Positions 50,630 through 59,900 of a DNA stretch of 64,000 bases are shown here, in pieces. Numbering within the stretch: the first letter of the stretch is position 1; each line of letters begins with the position of its first letter. The notes under the pieces were generated by a model that was not told the origin of the DNA, ran no database searches, and saw only the letters and a list, made by a program, of their open reading frames with translations. Origin of the DNA: Spirosoma arboris (GTDB lineage Bacteria > Bacteroidota > Bacteroidia > Cytophagales > Spirosomataceae); contig NZ_WPIN01000023.1 of NCBI RefSeq assembly GCF_009754945.1, forward strand, positions 1 through 64,000. Direction: 5' to 3'. The position numbers were made by a program, and so were the translations under genes.

Positions 50630-52213
50630 TCATTTCGATGCTCCCGACAGCGGCACGAGTTGGGCCGACAGGTTTGGGGTTTTCATGTCTTTATCGAAGG
50701 GGAACATAGGGCGTTTAATTCGCTTGTAGGGCAAACTAGCCAAATCCTGATTAACACCCCCTGGTGTCAATGCCATAATCCAGCCAACTTGCATGGCGTA
50801 CAATTCGGGTTCCAGATAACCAATTTTCACAACAACAATATCGGCTTTCCGGGGTGCGAGATTCAAACGGGTGAAATCAATTTCCTTGTGATAGGGCTTT
50901 CGCTTTTGGGTAACAATGATGTGTAAGCTTCCGACCTTCACAACAACTTCAACTTCAGCATCTTTATCGCCGTAAACTATTGACTCTACAGTTCCTTTTA
51001 GCAGTACAGGTGGTGCAAAACGGGCATCGACAGCCGCTCCGGCAGTACCTTCAACATGGCCACCAACGCCAGCTGCTATTGCTTTTTTTACCAACTCTGG
51101 GGCGGGAATAGATGCGTAAATAAGCGAAGGACCATCAGCACGCTGGAACTCCGGCCGAGCGAGCAACTGGGTGAGTGTCCAGGTCACATCGCCAGCACCA
51201 CCAGCCGTTGGATTATCGCCGGTATCACTGATAAAAAAGGGATGTTTTGGACTAGCTAGCGCATCCGCGAGGCATTTTTCCAGCGTGCCAGTCGGTGCTA
51301 CGAAGCCAAACTGATTCCGTACGTTCCAGAAATCAAGGGCTAGTTTCTCGGCGGCCTGGGTCACTTTCGCCTTATCATCACCGGTTACCATGACAACTGC
51401 ATGATTGCGAGGCTCATCGGCCCAGGCGTAACCTATCCAGATAGCCGCATCGACGATACCATCTTTATGATCGGCAATGGGCTCTACTTCATGGTAAAGG
51501 CTCTTGCCCGGTTCGATGCGCGTACTCGTTTTTTCGCCCGGCAACAGAATCGGGACAGGTATCCAGGCTTTGTAAGCTGGCTTCCCCTTGCCAGTCTTGA
51601 TGCGTTCCAGCAGATTGACTACAGCGCGTTCCTTTGTTTGCATGGCATCTTCGTGCGGTGCCATCCGATAACATGTAATCAAGTCAGAATTTTGGGCCAA
51701 TCGCCAGGACACGTTTCCATGCAAATCCATGGACGTGGAAACGAGCGTCTTATAACCAATTACGTTTCGGATTCGGGTCAGGAAATCGCCCTCTGGATCA
51801 TCCAAGCCAACGACACTCATGGCGCCATGTATGTCAAAATACAGGCCGTCATATGGGCCATACTTCTTGAGCGAATCCAGCGTTTTGTTGACCAGCGATT
51901 CGTAGGCTTGTCGGGTTACAGCTCCGCCGGGAAGCGATTTTCCTACGATGGTGGGCAGCCAGATCGCCTGTTTACGTAGGGGAGAAATGGGCATCATAAA
52001 TGGATAAGCATTAAACACTTCAGGGCCGTATCGGGCATGGAAGGCTTCTTCCTGCGTGACAGCGGGGGAGAACGTACTGGATTCTATCCCTAAACCCGCT
52101 ATGGCGATTCGGGGTAAATTCGTTATCCCAGCGTTGGTGTTCGATTGGGCAAATCCGTAACTAACAGCAAAAAAACAGGCAATAAGCCCCAAGACGATCT
52201 GTTTCATGTCCAC
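50630..52213 (-). CDS. M81-family metallopeptidase (MlrC-like), exported
   Basis: Exported zinc-metalloprotein of the M81 family, named after MlrC of microcystin-degrading Sphingomonas. A Sec signal (residues 1-22, ending GFAQ) precedes the family N-terminus RIAIAGLGIESSTFSP. Further landmarks are DGLYFDIHGAM near residue 120, STSMDLHGNVS near 161 and GDNPTAGGAGD near 334, which include the expected metal ligands. Length 527 is normal. Most members have no known link to microcystin; a role in degrading a cyclic or modified peptide is conceivable. It appears monocistronic and divergent from the GAPDH gene. Confidence 0.92.
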   Translation of the reverse strand: MDMKQIVLGLIACFFAVSYGFAQSNTNAGITNLPRIAIAGLGIESSTFSPAVTQEEAFHARYGPEVFNAYPFMMPISPLRKQAIWLPTIVGKSLPGGAVTRQAYESLVNKTLDSLKKYGPYDGLYFDIHGAMSVVGLDDPEGDFLTRIRNVIGYKTLVSTSMDLHGNVSWRLAQNSDLITCYRMAPHEDAMQTKERAVVNLLERIKTGKGKPAYKAWIPVPILLPGEKTSTRIEPGKSLYHEVEPIADHKDGIVDAAIWIGYAWADEPRNHAVVMVTGDDKAKVTQAAEKLALDFWNVRNQFGFVAPTGTLEKCLADALASPKHPFFISDTGDNPTAGGAGDVTWTLTQLLARPEFQRADGPSLIYASIPAPELVKKAIAAGVGGHVEGTAGAAVDARFAPPVLLKGTVESIVYGDKDAEVEVVVKVGSLHIIVTQKRKPYHKEIDFTRLNLAPRKADIVVVKIGYLEPELYAMQVGWIMALTPGGVNQDLASLPYKRIKRPMFPFDKDMKTPNLSAQLVPLSGASK

Positions 52214-52271
52214 AAGTTAAATCATTCGATAGAGTGGGCAAAGATTTTAGGCATTTCCAGTCAAATTCGCC

Positions 52272-52300
52272 TTGTGCTGCCTACAAAAGATATACTCTTG
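52272..52300 (+). promoter_or_regulatory. Possible promoter of the GAPDH gene
   Basis: A -33-like TTG (52272-52274) is followed after 18 nt by TACTCTTG (52293-52300), a 7/8 match to TAnnTTTG. It lies 63 nt upstream of the ATG in the 150-nt gap to the divergent M81 gene. Confidence 0.35.
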
Positions 52301-52363
52301 TCAGGAAACATTCGCCACCAAAAACGCATTACCCTTTAACAAACCATTTACACTTTACCTCGT

Positions 52364-53365
52364 ATGGCAACGATTGCTTTGTATGGATTTGGGCGCATTG
52401 GACGTCAGTTTCTGCGCATTGGTTTACAGAATAACCTATTTGTTCCGACTTCGATTTCTGATATCAGAGACGAACCCACGTTGGCTGCTTTGTTCTCGGT
52501 CGACACCAACTACGGCCGATGGCCAGAACCTGTTTCAGGAAGCGAAGGCAAATTGACTATTGGTGGGCGCGACATTCCTTATATCAATTCATCGAAAGAA
52601 GTGCCTAATTGGGGTGAATTGGGCGTTGATCTGGTGGTGGACTGTTCTGGCCGCGCAACGACCCGTGCTGGTGCACAAGTTCACATAGATAGAGGAGCCA
52701 AGTATGTACTCATCAGCGCCCCCAGCAAATCACTGGCCGACTGTGATGCCGTACTGCTGAAAGGAATCAATCTGGAAACGTTTGATCCGGCTAGCCATCG
52801 CATTATCAGCATGGGGAGCTGCACAACCAATGCACTCGCTGCTGTTGTTAAGGTGATTCTGGAGAATTTTGGTATTCAATACGGATTGTTCTCGACTGTG
52901 CATTCGTATACCAACACCCAATCGTTGACCGATCAACCCATGAAAGATCGACGCGATTCGTGGGCCGCTGCCGAAAACATCATTCCTTCTTCATCAGGTG
53001 CCGCTCGGGCGTTGCAGTTCATCTGGAAGGATCTTAAAATCACCGGTAAAGCTTATCGCGTGCCGACACGCACAGGCAGTATTGCTGAGCTGAACCTGAT
53101 TACGGAAAAAGACAGTACCGTACAGGAAGTCAATGATGCCTTTCGTAAAGCGGCCGCCGATGGTCCGTTGAAAGGCGTACTGGATGTATTGGAAGACCAA
53201 TGGGCTTCGTCCCGAATCGTGGCCGACCCACATTCCTCGATCATCGATCTGCCCCTAACGGCGAAGGAAGGCAATCTGCTCTCAGTAGCTGCCTGGTACG
53301 ACAATGAGTGGGGATTTTCAAACCGTCTGGCAGAAGTAGCCGCGTTCCTGGCCGAACAGATATAA
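52364..53365 (+). CDS. gap: Glyceraldehyde-3-phosphate dehydrogenase
   Basis: Converts glyceraldehyde 3-phosphate, NAD and phosphate to 1,3-bisphosphoglycerate. The Rossmann start GFGRIGRQFLRIG, catalytic Cys153 (GSCTTN), the His region VHSYTNTQSLTDQ and WYDNEWGFSNR are all present. Length 333 is normal. It is somewhat divergent: the usual SNASCTTNCLAP is SMGSCTTNALAAV here, without the second Cys, and the nucleotide-binding region reads SISDIRDEPT. Erythrose-4-phosphate dehydrogenase was considered, but the NIIPSSSGAARAL segment favours GAPDH. It could be a second, gluconeogenic paralogue (inference). Cytosolic and monocistronic, followed by a MITE-like palindrome. Confidence 0.88.
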   Translation: MATIALYGFGRIGRQFLRIGLQNNLFVPTSISDIRDEPTLAALFSVDTNYGRWPEPVSGSEGKLTIGGRDIPYINSSKEVPNWGELGVDLVVDCSGRATTRAGAQVHIDRGAKYVLISAPSKSLADCDAVLLKGINLETFDPASHRIISMGSCTTNALAAVVKVILENFGIQYGLFSTVHSYTNTQSLTDQPMKDRRDSWAAAENIIPSSSGAARALQFIWKDLKITGKAYRVPTRTGSIAELNLITEKDSTVQEVNDAFRKAAADGPLKGVLDVLEDQWASSRIVADPHSSIIDLPLTAKEGNLLSVAAWYDNEWGFSNRLAEVAAFLAEQI

Positions 53366-53406
53366 GAGTACGTATAAAGTGAAGTTAGTTCCTATTTAAA
53401 GGAAGC

Positions 53407-53528
53407 ATTAGGTTTAATCATTTGCGCTTGTGTGACCCCGATGGGGTCAAATGTTTATAGCATATAGAGCTTTTCTATAGACATCTGACCCCGACGGGTC
53501 ACACAGACCGCGGATAATTAAACCTAAT
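53407..53528. mobile_element. MITE-like 122-bp imperfect palindrome
   Basis: The ends are a perfect 12-bp terminal inverted repeat, ATTAGGTTTAAT (53407-53418) and its complement (53517-53528). The arms continue as roughly 54-nt imperfect complements (about 80 percent), including TGTGTGACCCCG and TGACCCCGACGGGTCACAC with mini-palindromes inside each arm. There is no ORF. It lies in a 393-nt gap between the GAPDH and DUF4886 genes. The rest of that gap shows nothing further. Confidence 0.6.
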
Positions 53529-53758
53529 TTTGCTTGATTATCTAAGCGTTCTGTTGATGGGTGACTGTTTTTTTAATGTATAACTGCCTGCCTAAATTAT
53601 AGTCATGTTCTTTCCTGCCTTTGACCAACCAATGCTGTTCCATTAAATTTACGCGGTTTGCTAGAGCCATCTCTTGCGAAAAGAAGCCAGTCTGACGGAT
53701 AGATTCTGCTGCTTTGGCTCTTTTTAACCAGGAACCCCTTAATTACCGCTCTAGATCA

Positions 53759-54724
53759 ATGATGAGTCTCCGCCAGATCAGGCAACAGAAAGTCTTTCTT
53801 TTATTACTGCTTTTCTCGGTTAAAATCGCCTTTGCGCAACCGTCAACTGGCAAAAAGCAGCCGCTTCACTTATTTCTTATTGGTAATAGTTTCTCACAAA
53901 ACGCAACCAGATACCTGCCTCAGTTGAGCAAAGAAGGTGGTCATGAGCTAGTGATCGGACGCGCCGAAATTGGAGGTAGTTCGCTGCAACGGCATTGGGG
54001 CCATGTGGAGGCAGCCGAACGAAATCCTGATGATCCTCAGGGAAAACCATATGGCGGGAAATCCCTGAAGATGCTCCTGTCGGAAGGGGTGTGGGATGTT
54101 GTTACTATCCAGCAAGCCTCAATCCTTTCCGGCGATGTGGATACTTACCGACCCTATGCCAAAAAACTATATGAGTATGTTAAGAAACTACAGCCAAAGG
54201 CGACTGTAGTCTTTCACCAGACCTGGGCCTATCGCTCCGATTCAAAGGATTTTAGTCAAATCGCACCGAAAGATTCTGCCCGGAGCGCAGAGGAGATGTG
54301 GGAGAAATCGAGGGCAGCTTATCATACCATTGCCAATGAATTAGGGATTGCCATTATTCCGAACGGCGATGCATTCTGGCGGATGAATGCAAAGACAAAG
54401 TGGGCTTTTAATAAAGACAACACGTTTAACTACAGCCAGCCGCAATCGCCCTCTCTGCCCAACCAAACGCATTCATTGCATATGGGTTACCGTTGGGATA
54501 ACGACAAACTTGCGTTTGATTCTCACCATGCGAATGACGCGGGTTGTTACCTGGGCGCTCTGGTTTGGTATAGCTTCCTGTACGATGAGTCGCCGGTTAA
54601 GCTCACGTTTTGTCCGGATGGAATAGATAAGAAGTTCGCTACCCAGCTCAAAAAAACGGCCTGGGCAACGGTCCAGAAAGAGAAAAAGAAGTCAGAGCAC
54701 AAGCTAGTAGCGATTGAGCGATAA
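53759..54724 (+). CDS. DUF4886 SGNH-like exported hydrolase
   Basis: 321 residues starting at ATG 53759, chosen over an in-frame TTG at 53714 because it begins a clean Sec signal (MMSLRQIRQQKVFLLLLLFS, ending IAFAQ). The mature part opens with PLHLFLIGNSFSQNATRYLP, the DUF4886 signature in which GNSFS corresponds to the SGNH/GDSL nucleophile block, and continues with WDVVTIQQAS and SHHANDAGCYLGAL (the C-terminal His block). The family is thought to hold carbohydrate esterases; the substrate is unknown. It heads a four-gene operon with another esterase, an SGNH protein and a heme c dehydrogenase. Confidence 0.82.
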   Translation: MMSLRQIRQQKVFLLLLLFSVKIAFAQPSTGKKQPLHLFLIGNSFSQNATRYLPQLSKEGGHELVIGRAEIGGSSLQRHWGHVEAAERNPDDPQGKPYGGKSLKMLLSEGVWDVVTIQQASILSGDVDTYRPYAKKLYEYVKKLQPKATVVFHQTWAYRSDSKDFSQIAPKDSARSAEEMWEKSRAAYHTIANELGIAIIPNGDAFWRMNAKTKWAFNKDNTFNYSQPQSPSLPNQTHSLHMGYRWDNDKLAFDSHHANDAGCYLGALVWYSFLYDESPVKLTFCPDGIDKKFATQLKKTAWATVQKEKKKSEHKLVAIER

Positions 54725-54754
54725 GCGAGGCCTAATGAAAACGCAGATTTTATT

Positions 54755-55654
54755 ATGATTAAATCCATTGGTCTCTATATTATTTTCCTGCTTTGGTCTG
54801 CTCAATGCCTGGCCCAGCAGGAAATTTCGCTGTATACCGGTCCAATTCCAAATGCCAAAGATGTGCCGGATCAGGAAGTTAAGCGCTCCGATTTTGTTGT
54901 TTCAAAGGTTTCCCGACCTACGCTTTCGGTCTTTTTACCACCCGAAGGAAAAGCCAATGGGGCTGCTGTAATCATCTGCCCTGGTGGTGGTTATGGTGTG
55001 CTGGTGATCAAACGAGAAGGCTATGATGTGGCCGAAGCGTTTACCAAAATGGGGATTACCGCCTTTGTGTTGAAATATCGGTTGCCGAGTGATGAAACAA
55101 TGGTTGATAAATCCATTGGCCCTTTGCAGGACGCTCAGCAGGCGATTAAGACGATTCGACAACGCGCTACCGAATGGCACGTGGACCCGCAAAAACTGGG
55201 TATCATGGGTTTTTCGGCGGGAGGGCATCTGGCAGCTACTGCCGGAACGCACTATGCTAAGTCGTTGATTGATAATCCGACCGGTGTCAGCCTGCGCCCT
55301 AACTTTATGATCCTGGTGTATCCGGTTATTAGTTTGACGGAAAAGATAGGGCATGCCGGTACACGTGGTAATCTGTTAGGTCCCTCACCGAGCCCAGAAC
55401 AGATCAAACTGTATTCAAACGAAGAACACGTAGATTCATCGACACCACCGACGTTTTTGACGCATGCGGGTGATGACAAGGTTGTTCCGGTAGCAAATAG
55501 TCTGGTCTTTTACGAAGCCCTGCAACGAAATGGCATCCTCACTGATATGCACCTATACGCCAAAGGCGACCACGGTTACCTGAAAACGCCCGCCTTCGAC
55601 GAGTGGTTTGGCCGATGTCTGCATTGGCTCCGACAGATTGAATTGACGCCGTAA
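54755..55654 (+). CDS. Exported alpha/beta hydrolase, acetyl-xylan-esterase-like
   Basis: 299 residues with a signal peptide (to about residue 21, ending LAQQ). Alpha/beta-hydrolase landmarks are the oxyanion loop ICPGGGYG near residue 74, the nucleophile GFSAGGHLA near 155, the acid Asp in HAGDDKVVPV near 241 and the His in KGDHGY near 270. The sequence resembles the BD-FAE/acetyl-xylan esterase group of Bacteroidota and Planctomycetes that deacylates plant polysaccharides. It follows the DUF4886 gene by 30 nt. A periplasmic deacylating role is likely; the exact acyl group is inferred. Confidence 0.87.
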   Translation: MIKSIGLYIIFLLWSAQCLAQQEISLYTGPIPNAKDVPDQEVKRSDFVVSKVSRPTLSVFLPPEGKANGAAVIICPGGGYGVLVIKREGYDVAEAFTKMGITAFVLKYRLPSDETMVDKSIGPLQDAQQAIKTIRQRATEWHVDPQKLGIMGFSAGGHLAATAGTHYAKSLIDNPTGVSLRPNFMILVYPVISLTEKIGHAGTRGNLLGPSPSPEQIKLYSNEEHVDSSTPPTFLTHAGDDKVVPVANSLVFYEALQRNGILTDMHLYAKGDHGYLKTPAFDEWFGRCLHWLRQIELTP

Positions 55655-55726
55655 AAATCGTTTTTCTACTAGCTCCAGTACAACTATATTGTGCTTACTA
55701 GCCTATTCACGTTAAATTAACCATGC

Positions 55727-56980
55727 ATGACAACGAGTAAGGTATCGACTACGCTAACTTATATAATCGTCTTATTTCTGTTCCTCTCAACCGGATTGGC
55801 CATTGCTCAGAATAAGCCCCAATCGGTTTCAGAATCACCTACTACTCCCTTTGAACTGAAAAACGGCGACCGAGTGGTTTTTCTGGGTAACTCACTGTTT
55901 GAGAATGATTTCCAGTATGGCTATCTGGAATTAGCCCTGACAACCCGATGGCCCGACCGCGATATTACCTTTCGGAATCTGGGTTGGAGTGGAGACAACG
56001 TTTTTGGCGTTGCCAGGAGTACGATTACAAATCCACCCACCGCCTATGAGCTGCTCATGGAGCACATTACAAAAGCACAGCCAACCGTAGTTTTTGTGGC
56101 CTATGGCGGTATTGAAGCGCAGGATGGCGAGGCCGGTCTATCTACGTTTAAAGAAGGGTTAACCAAACTGCTCGACAAGATTGATCAGCTTGGCGCGAAA
56201 ACCATTCTATTGTCTCCGATTCCAATTCTGTCCGCCGATTCTACCGAAAATCTCGCGAAGCGTAATTCTATGCTGGAATTGTATGCCTCTACGATAGCAA
56301 AAACGGCTGCGGAGCGTGGCAAGCGGTATATCGACATTTTCAAACCGATTCAGGACATCAGCAAAACCGTACGACTTACCGAAAACGGTATTCATCTGAA
56401 CGGAACCGGCTACTATTATCTGGCGACTACTCTCGAAAAAAGCCTGGGGTTATCCGCACGGAATCAGCCAGTTACACTAACAATGTCGAAAGGCGCGGTA
56501 GATGCAACTGCTTCGGCTAAAATTTTGGATTCGGGTACCAATAGTGCCCCTTTAAAATTTATAATCGATGAACATTACCTGCCGCTTCCGTTGCCTGTGG
56601 ACGAAGCCGGAGGAATGGTTCCAGGACAGATCGTTAAGATAACCGGTTTGAAAAAAGGATTTTATACCCTGACTGCCGACAATATGGAGGTGATCACCGC
56701 GTCGGCCAAACAATGGGAAGAAGGTGTCGATATCAGGCAGGGCGTTTCATTTGAGCAAGTTCATGAGTTGCAGCAGATGATCTTAAAAAAGAATGAGTTG
56801 TTTTTCTTCCAGTATCGCCCACCCAACACGACCTATATTCTGGGTATGCGTGCCCACGAGCAAGGTCGTCATGCGAAAGGTCTGGAAGATCGCAGTATTA
56901 TCATTAGCTGGCTGGAAGGTCAGATCGCCGTAAACCGCACGCCAACCCAAAGAGTCTATCAACTTACCCTTTTGAAGTAA
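55727..56980 (+). CDS. SGNH-hydrolase-family protein, possibly degenerate
   Basis: 417 residues with a Sec signal (about 1-28) and an SGNH core (about 42-240). The nucleophile block reads VVFLGNSLF (Ser56) and the block II Gly is in GWSGDNVFG. Two conserved positions differ: the GxND block is FVAYGGIEAQ, with no Asn, and the Asp before the catalytic His is Asn (NGIHLNG, His223). Activity may thus be altered. The C-terminal part (about 240-417) is an extra beta-containing domain seen in planctomycete-type relatives that neighbour heme dehydrogenases. Its stop is 1 nt before the PVC-type gene, a tight pair. Confidence 0.8.
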   Translation: MTTSKVSTTLTYIIVLFLFLSTGLAIAQNKPQSVSESPTTPFELKNGDRVVFLGNSLFENDFQYGYLELALTTRWPDRDITFRNLGWSGDNVFGVARSTITNPPTAYELLMEHITKAQPTVVFVAYGGIEAQDGEAGLSTFKEGLTKLLDKIDQLGAKTILLSPIPILSADSTENLAKRNSMLELYASTIAKTAAERGKRYIDIFKPIQDISKTVRLTENGIHLNGTGYYYLATTLEKSLGLSARNQPVTLTMSKGAVDATASAKILDSGTNSAPLKFIIDEHYLPLPLPVDEAGGMVPGQIVKITGLKKGFYTLTADNMEVITASAKQWEEGVDIRQGVSFEQVHELQQMILKKNELFFFQYRPPNTTYILGMRAHEQGRHAKGLEDRSIIISWLEGQIAVNRTPTQRVYQLTLLK

Positions 56981-56981
56981 C

Positions 56982-59900
56982 ATGAACGTCATGAAAACTA
57001 GCTGGCTGCCGAAGTTCTTCCGTCGACTGATCATCATACCGGCTATTCTGCTGATTACCTCCTCTGTCAATCAGGATAACCGACAGGAAAACCCTAATCC
57101 TGATGTGAAGCGTGAGCTTGATTCTTTTAAAGTTGCCGATGGATTTGAGGTTACGCTCTTTGCTGCCGAACCGCTGGTAGCCAAGCCTATACAAATGAAC
57201 TGGGATGCCGACGGTCGGTTGTGGGTAGTAAGCAGTACAGCTTACCCGCATCTGAAAACGGGCGAACAGGCAAACGATAAGATTTTTGTTCTGGAAGATA
57301 CCGACGGCGATGGCAAGGCTGATAAGTCGACCATTTTTGCCGAAGGCCTGATCACGCCCACCGGAATCCTGCCGGGCGATGGGGGTGTATATGTGGCTAA
57401 CTCAACCGAAATCCTGCATTTCGCCGATACGGATGGCGATGGAAAAGCGGACAAAAAGCGCCGGATTTTGGCTGGTTTTGGTACTGCTGATACACATCAC
57501 CTCATTCATACGTTTCGGTGGGGGCCAGAAGGACTCCTTTACTTCAATCAGTCCATTTACATTTATAGTCACGTAGAAACACCAGCGGGTATCAAACGCC
57601 TGGAGGGTGGTGGAGTCTGGCAGTTGAATCCCAAACACCTCGAACTCGATGTTTACGCCAAAGGATTGGTTAATCCGTGGGGCTTGCAATTTGATCGGTG
57701 GGGTCAAAGTTTTCTGACAGATGGTGCTGGTTTTGAAGGTATTAACTACGCATTCCCAGGCGCCACCTTTCTCACGTCGCCCGGTGCCGCCCGAATCCTG
57801 CGCGGACTAAATCCGGGTCAACCCAAGCATAGTGGATTGGATGTAGTTTCGGGTCGCCACCTGCCCGAATCCTGGCAGGGAAGTGTCATCACCAACGACT
57901 TTCGGGCCAACCGGATCAACCGGTTTAAGCTCGAAGAACAGGGGAGTGGCTATGCATCCAAGCAGGCAGAGGATTTGTTATGGACGGATCATGTCGCGTT
58001 TCGGCCAGTCGATATCTCTGTTGGCCCAGATGGTGCCATTTACGTAGCCGACTGGTACAATCCTATTATTCAGCATGGTGAGGTAGATTTTCATGATCCA
58101 CGCCGGGATCACGAACATGGCCGTATCTGGCGGATTGTTGCCAAGAACCGACCATTAGTCAAAAAGACGCAGTTAAGTAAAGCCAGTATCAGCGAACTTT
58201 TGGAAGACCTGAAAGTACCCGAAGACTGGACCCGTTTGCAGGCCAAGCAGGTTCTTAAAGCGCGCGGAACAAAAGAGGTGATTCCTGCCCTCCAAAAATG
58301 GGTTCAGGAATTGGACAAAAAGGACGCCGACTACGAACATCAGTTGCTGGAAGCACTTTGGCTGTATCAAACGCTTGAGGTAGTCAACGAGCCGCTTTTA
58401 CTACAGCTTTTGAACGCCGAGAATCACAAGGCTCGGGCGGCTGCGTTGCGGGCGCTTGAATTATGGTATCCTAAACTAAGCAATGTACCCGCTCTTCTTA
58501 CCAAAGCAGTAGGAGACAAGCATCCGCAGGTACGTCTGGAAGCCGTGATCGCTCTCCGAAAAGTACAAACGGCAGAGGCCGCCCGCACAGCGTTGACCGT
58601 ATTAGACAACCCAATGGACGAATTCCTGGATTTTGCTCTTTGGCAAACTGTGCGGGAACTGGAGCCGTTGTGGATGACACGATTGAAAAGTGATCCTGCT
58701 TTCTTCGGCAATTTCAAGAAGGCCACCTTTGCGCTGAAATCGGTGAGTAACCCCACGGCGGTTGCTCAACTGGCTCAACTGTATCAAAAAGATCAGATAC
58801 CCGAAGAATATCAAAAAGATGTAATAGGGTCGATTGCCAAATTCGGCAGTGCCGCCGATTTGACGATCATTTTTGACAAAGCCCTTCAGGAGAACAGCAG
58901 TTCAACGAAACGGGTAACCACACAAACTAGTCAATTGAGCGCTCTGGAAGAAGCAGCCCGTCGGGGTGTGAAACCCAGTGGTAATCTGAACAGAATTACC
59001 GGCTTTATCGATAACGAAGATGATGCCATTGCCACGAATGCTATCCGGCTGATTGGTTTATGGGGGCTGAATGAACAAAATGAAACACTGGTAAGTCTGG
59101 CTCAAAAAGGCGATAAAGGTAAACGGAAAGCCGCTTTGGGGGCACTGGCTGCACTGAATACCGATCAGGCCCGAAAGTCGCTAATTGACTTGACGGGTGC
59201 GAAAAATCCGGCCGATGTACGACTGGCAGCCGCTTCTCAATATGTTTCCGTAAATGGAACGGAAGCGGCCAAAATTGGGGCCGACCTGCTACGAACTTTG
59301 CCGCCACAAACGGATGTATCTGAGCTTTTTCAGGCATTTTTGACAAATAAGCAAGGTACACGAGCACTTGCCGATGAGTTGACGGCGCGGAAAATACCAG
59401 AAAATAGAGCCAAAGAAGGGCGGCAGTTTATGCAGCGTGGCGTACCATATAATCGGCGTAACGCTGATGAGGTTAAACTCCTGACACAAGCCCTGGAAGC
59501 ATCTGGTGGTGTTTTAGTTCCTGAGAAAATGCCACAGGAACTAACTGCCCAGGAAATCACCAGCCTGGCAAAAACGGCGAAAGAAACGGCTGACCCTGTT
59601 AAAGGAGAGCTGGTCTTTCGGAAAAGTAACCTCACCTGCCTCACGTGCCATGCGATAGGCGGAGCCGGAGGGCGCATTGGTCCGGACTTGAGTAGCCTCG
59701 GAACCAGTTCACCCGCCGAGACGATTATCCGGTCTATTCTTTACCCAAACCAATCCATTAAAGAAGGGTTCGAGCTGCAGCGTGTCGCGAAAAAAGATGG
59801 TAGTGAATTAATGGGCTATCTGGTTGGCAATGGCAGTTCCGAACTCATAATTCGTGACGTCTCGGGCTCAGAAGTTTCCATTCCTAAAAGCCAGATCAGC

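Noticed and set aside
51401..51979. 192-codon open frame on the plus strand opposite the M81 gene
   Set aside because: It lies fully antisense to a well-supported metallopeptidase with clear family motifs, and its translation shows no domain or signal; a shadow of the coding strand.
52364..53365. Erythrose-4-phosphate dehydrogenase (epd)
   Set aside because: The NIIPSSSGAARAL and HSYTNTQSLTDQ segments are GAPDH-like, and no pyridoxine genes are adjacent.
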